DNA from: Pinguiococcus pyrenoidosus
Lineage: Eukaryota; Sar; Pinguiophyceae; Pinguiochrysidales; Pinguiochrysidaceae
Assembly: GCA_019677205.1 (NCBI GenBank)
Contig: JAAMXY010002177.1
Location: 1-52,848, forward strand
Reading direction: 5' to 3'
DNA: 52,848 nucleotides
Position 1 is the first letter of the stretch. Every line of letters starts with the position of its first letter. A model generated the notes under the pieces. It saw only the letters and a list, made by a program, of their open reading frames with translations. It was not told the DNA's origin and ran no database searches. Shown here piece by piece: positions 50,121 through 52,848 of this stretch. Both the position numbers and the translations under genes were made by a program.

Positions 50121-52848
50121 CTACCCAACCAGCTCCGAGAACATGACCTCTGCGTCTGACGCCCGCAGAAGCGCCTCTCCCACAATCGCCGCCTCCACTC
50201 CCGCATCGTAGAGCATGTCCAACTGCTCCTTTGTGCGGATTCCCCCTTCCGACAGCAACAGCGCCCCGTCTTCCTGCAGCCGATCCTTCAGCTTCTGGCC
50301 TCGGCCCGACTTGAGCATTCCCACCACACGCTCGGGAGATGCGTTGAAATCGGTGTAGTCTCGCCCGCTGAGAACCATGGCCTTGACGGTCTGGTTGCTG
50401 CCGTGAAGGGCCTCCAGCACTTCCTCCGCTTCCGTCAGCGACGAGCAGACCACCACGGGGTCCATCCCTAAGCGGTGGCAGGTCGACGTCAGAAGGCCGC
50501 GAACGTTCCGCCAGGCCGCATCGGCAGCTGGGCACGAACCTTGTGCCGCGATGATCTTGTGAAAGTAGATGAGGTCGGAGCTGGGAAGCGCCGCGGAGGT
50601 TAGCCGCAAGGCATCCGCTCCGGCACTTCGCGCCTGGTAGATCTGGTACGGGTACAGAACAAAGTCTGAGGAGATGACCGGCAGGGACGTCGCGCCACGA
50701 GCCGCCGTCAGGTCTTCGTAGGAGCCTGCGGATTGCAGCACACGGAAGATGAGTTTTGGGGACCGCGCGCCTTAAGCGAAGCCCTTCCGAAAAGCATCGA
50801 ACCTCCGAAGAACCGATTGTCCACGCAGACACTGAGCGCAGCCGCTCCTGCGCCCTCGAAGGTCTTTGAAAGCGCCTCGACGTTGTAGTCAGGGCGAATG
50901 ACGCCTGGCATCCGGAAGTGAGCGCCAAGATATGTGCCGGCGGGGCCTCGACGCAAGAGCATGGTACCTTTGAAAGGGTGCGATTTCTTGAGCTCGCTGA
51001 TGATCTGAATGCCGCCCGCCTTGCCCACGGCGACCCGGAGCTTGTCGAGGAATCCCCGAGGCTTCATGTCCGGATCCGCCGCGGCGCCCTTCACCTTCAC
51101 GAGAAGCATCGGAAGCGGATAGCGATCCCGCAGGCGGTCGATCTCTGCTTCCTTGGCCCACACCACCGCTTCCAGACGGTTGCGCGGCTGCGCCGTCTTC
51201 TCCGCCACACTCCACTCCACGCTTCCGACGTTCATCGACCTGCCCGTGTCCGTGACGCGCCTGCGCGCCTGAGGACCTTCCCAGTCCTCCAACGGCCGAG
51301 CGGGTTCCTGAAAAGAGAGGCGAAACTGGTTCATTGGCATCGGTATTCGATTCGCGCGGACCCCGGCGATTCCATCACTCACTTCGCTCTCCAACTCCTC
51401 CGCAACTTCCTCAACCTTCTTGGGGAAGTACGTTCCCAGGGGTCGGTTGCTCCTTGGGCCGAGGAGCACGAAGACGCTGCTGGAGCCATGCACCGTGGTA
51501 GGTCCGTACGCATCGTCGTCCCCCGCCGTGCTGGCAATGGGGCCGTTGCTGAAGAAGCCACTCATCGGCGCTTTCACGTACGTGGCCAGCTGCTTCGACT
51601 CGTAGCCAACCTCTTCGAACATGACGCGCCCGCGATCCATGCCAGATATCATGAGGGCAAGGCCCGGATTGAACGGGACGGCTCCGGGGGCACCAGTCGG
51701 GATAAGACTGGCGGCCAAGGCACGCCGTTTGTAGCCGCTGAGCACGGTCTCAAGATTCTTCTCCGCGGCAAAGCGGTCTCTCACGAAGAAACGCATGCGC
51801 TGGCCCTCTGACGCTGCCTCCGGCAGGAGGAAAGAGCCGTCCTTCATGGACGTGCGCAGAACACGTTGCACGGAGTAGGTAGGTCCCGAAGAGTCATCCG
51901 GAGGAAGCTCCTTCAGTTCCTCCGGCGGGACGCGCCGTGGCAGCTTGCCCTTCTCCTTGTTCGCCTTGTTCTGCGCCTGACGACGTTGCAAGGCGTGAGA
52001 CGATGCCTCCCCCAGCTGTCAAGCCCCGGCGAGGTCCGAAGAGCTACCCACCTCGCGAGCCTGGGCTCTTCTTTGGCGCAGGATGCGCTCCGCGGCCGCA
52101 GCCGTCGGCGCGGCTCTCGGAAGCTGCTCAAGTCCCACGAGCAAGCTCCTCTGCATGAGCTTTGCGTCATCAGGTTTCAGCAAGGTTTCGTCATTTTGCA
52201 GTCTCGTCATTTCCTAGGCGAGTAAGAAGAAAGCAGAACGCACTCGTGAGGCTGCCACCTTGCGGCAAAGACTTGCTCCCAGATAAGACCACGCGCACCT
52301 TAAGCGGTGGCACCGCCGGAGCCAAGGGATCGAGTCCTCCAATTCCGTCTTCGCCTTTCGCCATTCGGATCAGCTTGAGGTTGTTTCCGTCGGACTGGGC
52401 GCAGTAGTACACCGGGGAAACCGGCCTCGCCCCGGCCGCCACGAGGCACTCCGCGCGAATGTCGCCCACTAGGATGACGCCGCAGCATCCATCATAGTAA
52501 GCGTCGGTCCCGTCCTTCGGCAGCACCGTCTCAGCCGTGCTCAGCAGACTGTAGATGTTCCGGGCAGGCTCGGCGCCTTCCTCCCTTGCCGGGACGCTGC
52601 TGCTCGGCTCCTCGTCACTCAAGTCCAGGAGCCTCGCCACGTCCAGCGGCTCGTCGTCGTACTCTTCCGCCAATCCAGCTAATCCACCCACTGCAGCCAG
52701 CGCATCCATCTCCGGATCGCCGCTGCTTTCCGCAGCAGCAGCACTTGGCGCTGGCTCCAGCATTTCCGGAGACGCCTGGGATGATGCTCCCTCCCCCTCT
52801 CCCGCCTCCGCCTCCATCTCCGTCTCCATCTCCATCTCCATCTCTGTC
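50121..52848 (-). CDS. FIST sensor domain fused to a degenerate TrpC (IGPS-like) barrel, 5' partial
   Basis: The gene runs off the right edge. Proposed exons: beyond 52848 to 52299, 52213-52052, 52015-50968, 50904-50803, 50725-50121. Introns are 85, 36, 63 and 77 nt. The 63-nt one (50905-50967) is stopless and in frame; its removal restores FKGVIRPDY. The 77-nt one restores FFGGSYEDL. The N-terminal half is FIST: GDIRAECLVAAGARPVSPV, LMQRSLLVGLE, then FIST_C with GQRMRFFVRDRFAAEKNL and KAPMSGFFSNGPIAS. Within the same long exon follows an indole-3-glycerol-phosphate synthase-like barrel: RLEAVVWAKEAEIDRLRDR, ISELKKSHPFKG, DFVLYPYQIYQARSAGADA, AAIVGEALLR. Several catalytic positions are changed, so enzyme activity is doubtful. 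The 36-nt intron is the weakest junction. Confidence 0.82.

Noticed and set aside
52016-52051. TGA within the FIST gene as selenocysteine
   Set aside because: No SECIS-like hairpin or catalytic context is seen. A short intron (GTGGGT to TTGACAG) explains it better, although at 36 nt that intron itself is uncertain.

Overview
The window is nuclear DNA of a eukaryote with compact, GC-rich genes, and it encodes a motile or ciliated cell (BBS8/TTC8). Introns are few and short: most of those I can place are 60-90 nt with GT-AG ends, and several reading frames only make sense once they are removed. Exclusively eukaryotic genes (TERT, ASCC3/Slh1, a PHD/SET methyltransferase, UXT, ELOVL, Patched/NPC1-type, PFK-2/FBPase-2, an intron-containing tRNA-Leu) sit beside proteins of bacterial or cyanobacterial flavour (PhoD, YchJ-type SEC-C, FIST, TrpC). 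Several proteins have N-terminal signal-like segments. A flagellate protist, perhaps algal (stramenopile-like), fits; I cannot name the species.

Layout from left to right: partial unknown gene (+, 1-534); BBS8/TTC8 (-); secreted PhoD-type phosphatase (-); ASCC3/Slh1 double-cassette helicase (+); Patched/NPC1-like RND transporter (-, 3 exons); membrane-anchored PFK-2/FBPase-2 (+); small one-TM protein (-, 2 exons) head to head with a methyltransferase-fold protein (+); PPR protein (-); telomerase reverse transcriptase (-, 4 exons); METTL26/DUF938 methyltransferase (-, 6 exons) divergent from a UXT-like prefoldin (+); PHD/SET histone methyltransferase (-); tRNA-Leu(CAG) with an intron (-); mitochondrial bL21 (+); ELOVL6-like elongase (-, 3 exons); a giant GAF/C2/Tudor-like protein of at least 3.6 thousand residues (+) with possible 3' exons or a small gene behind it; YchJ/SEC-C protein (+); and, running off the right edge, a FIST-TrpC fusion (-).

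Genes alternate strand, with divergent promoters as short as 36 nt and convergent 3' ends 69-78 nt apart. There is no operon logic and no mobile element. A possible shared theme is cell-cycle control: E2F-type GCGGGAAA sites lie before BBS8, TERT, METTL26/UXT and SET, and BBS8 and TERT share an identical 14-mer that also contains a CHR-type TTTGAA.

The most unusual items are the fusion of a FIST sensor module to a TrpC (indole-3-glycerol-phosphate synthase) barrel that has lost most of its catalytic residues, and the giant GAF/C2 protein.
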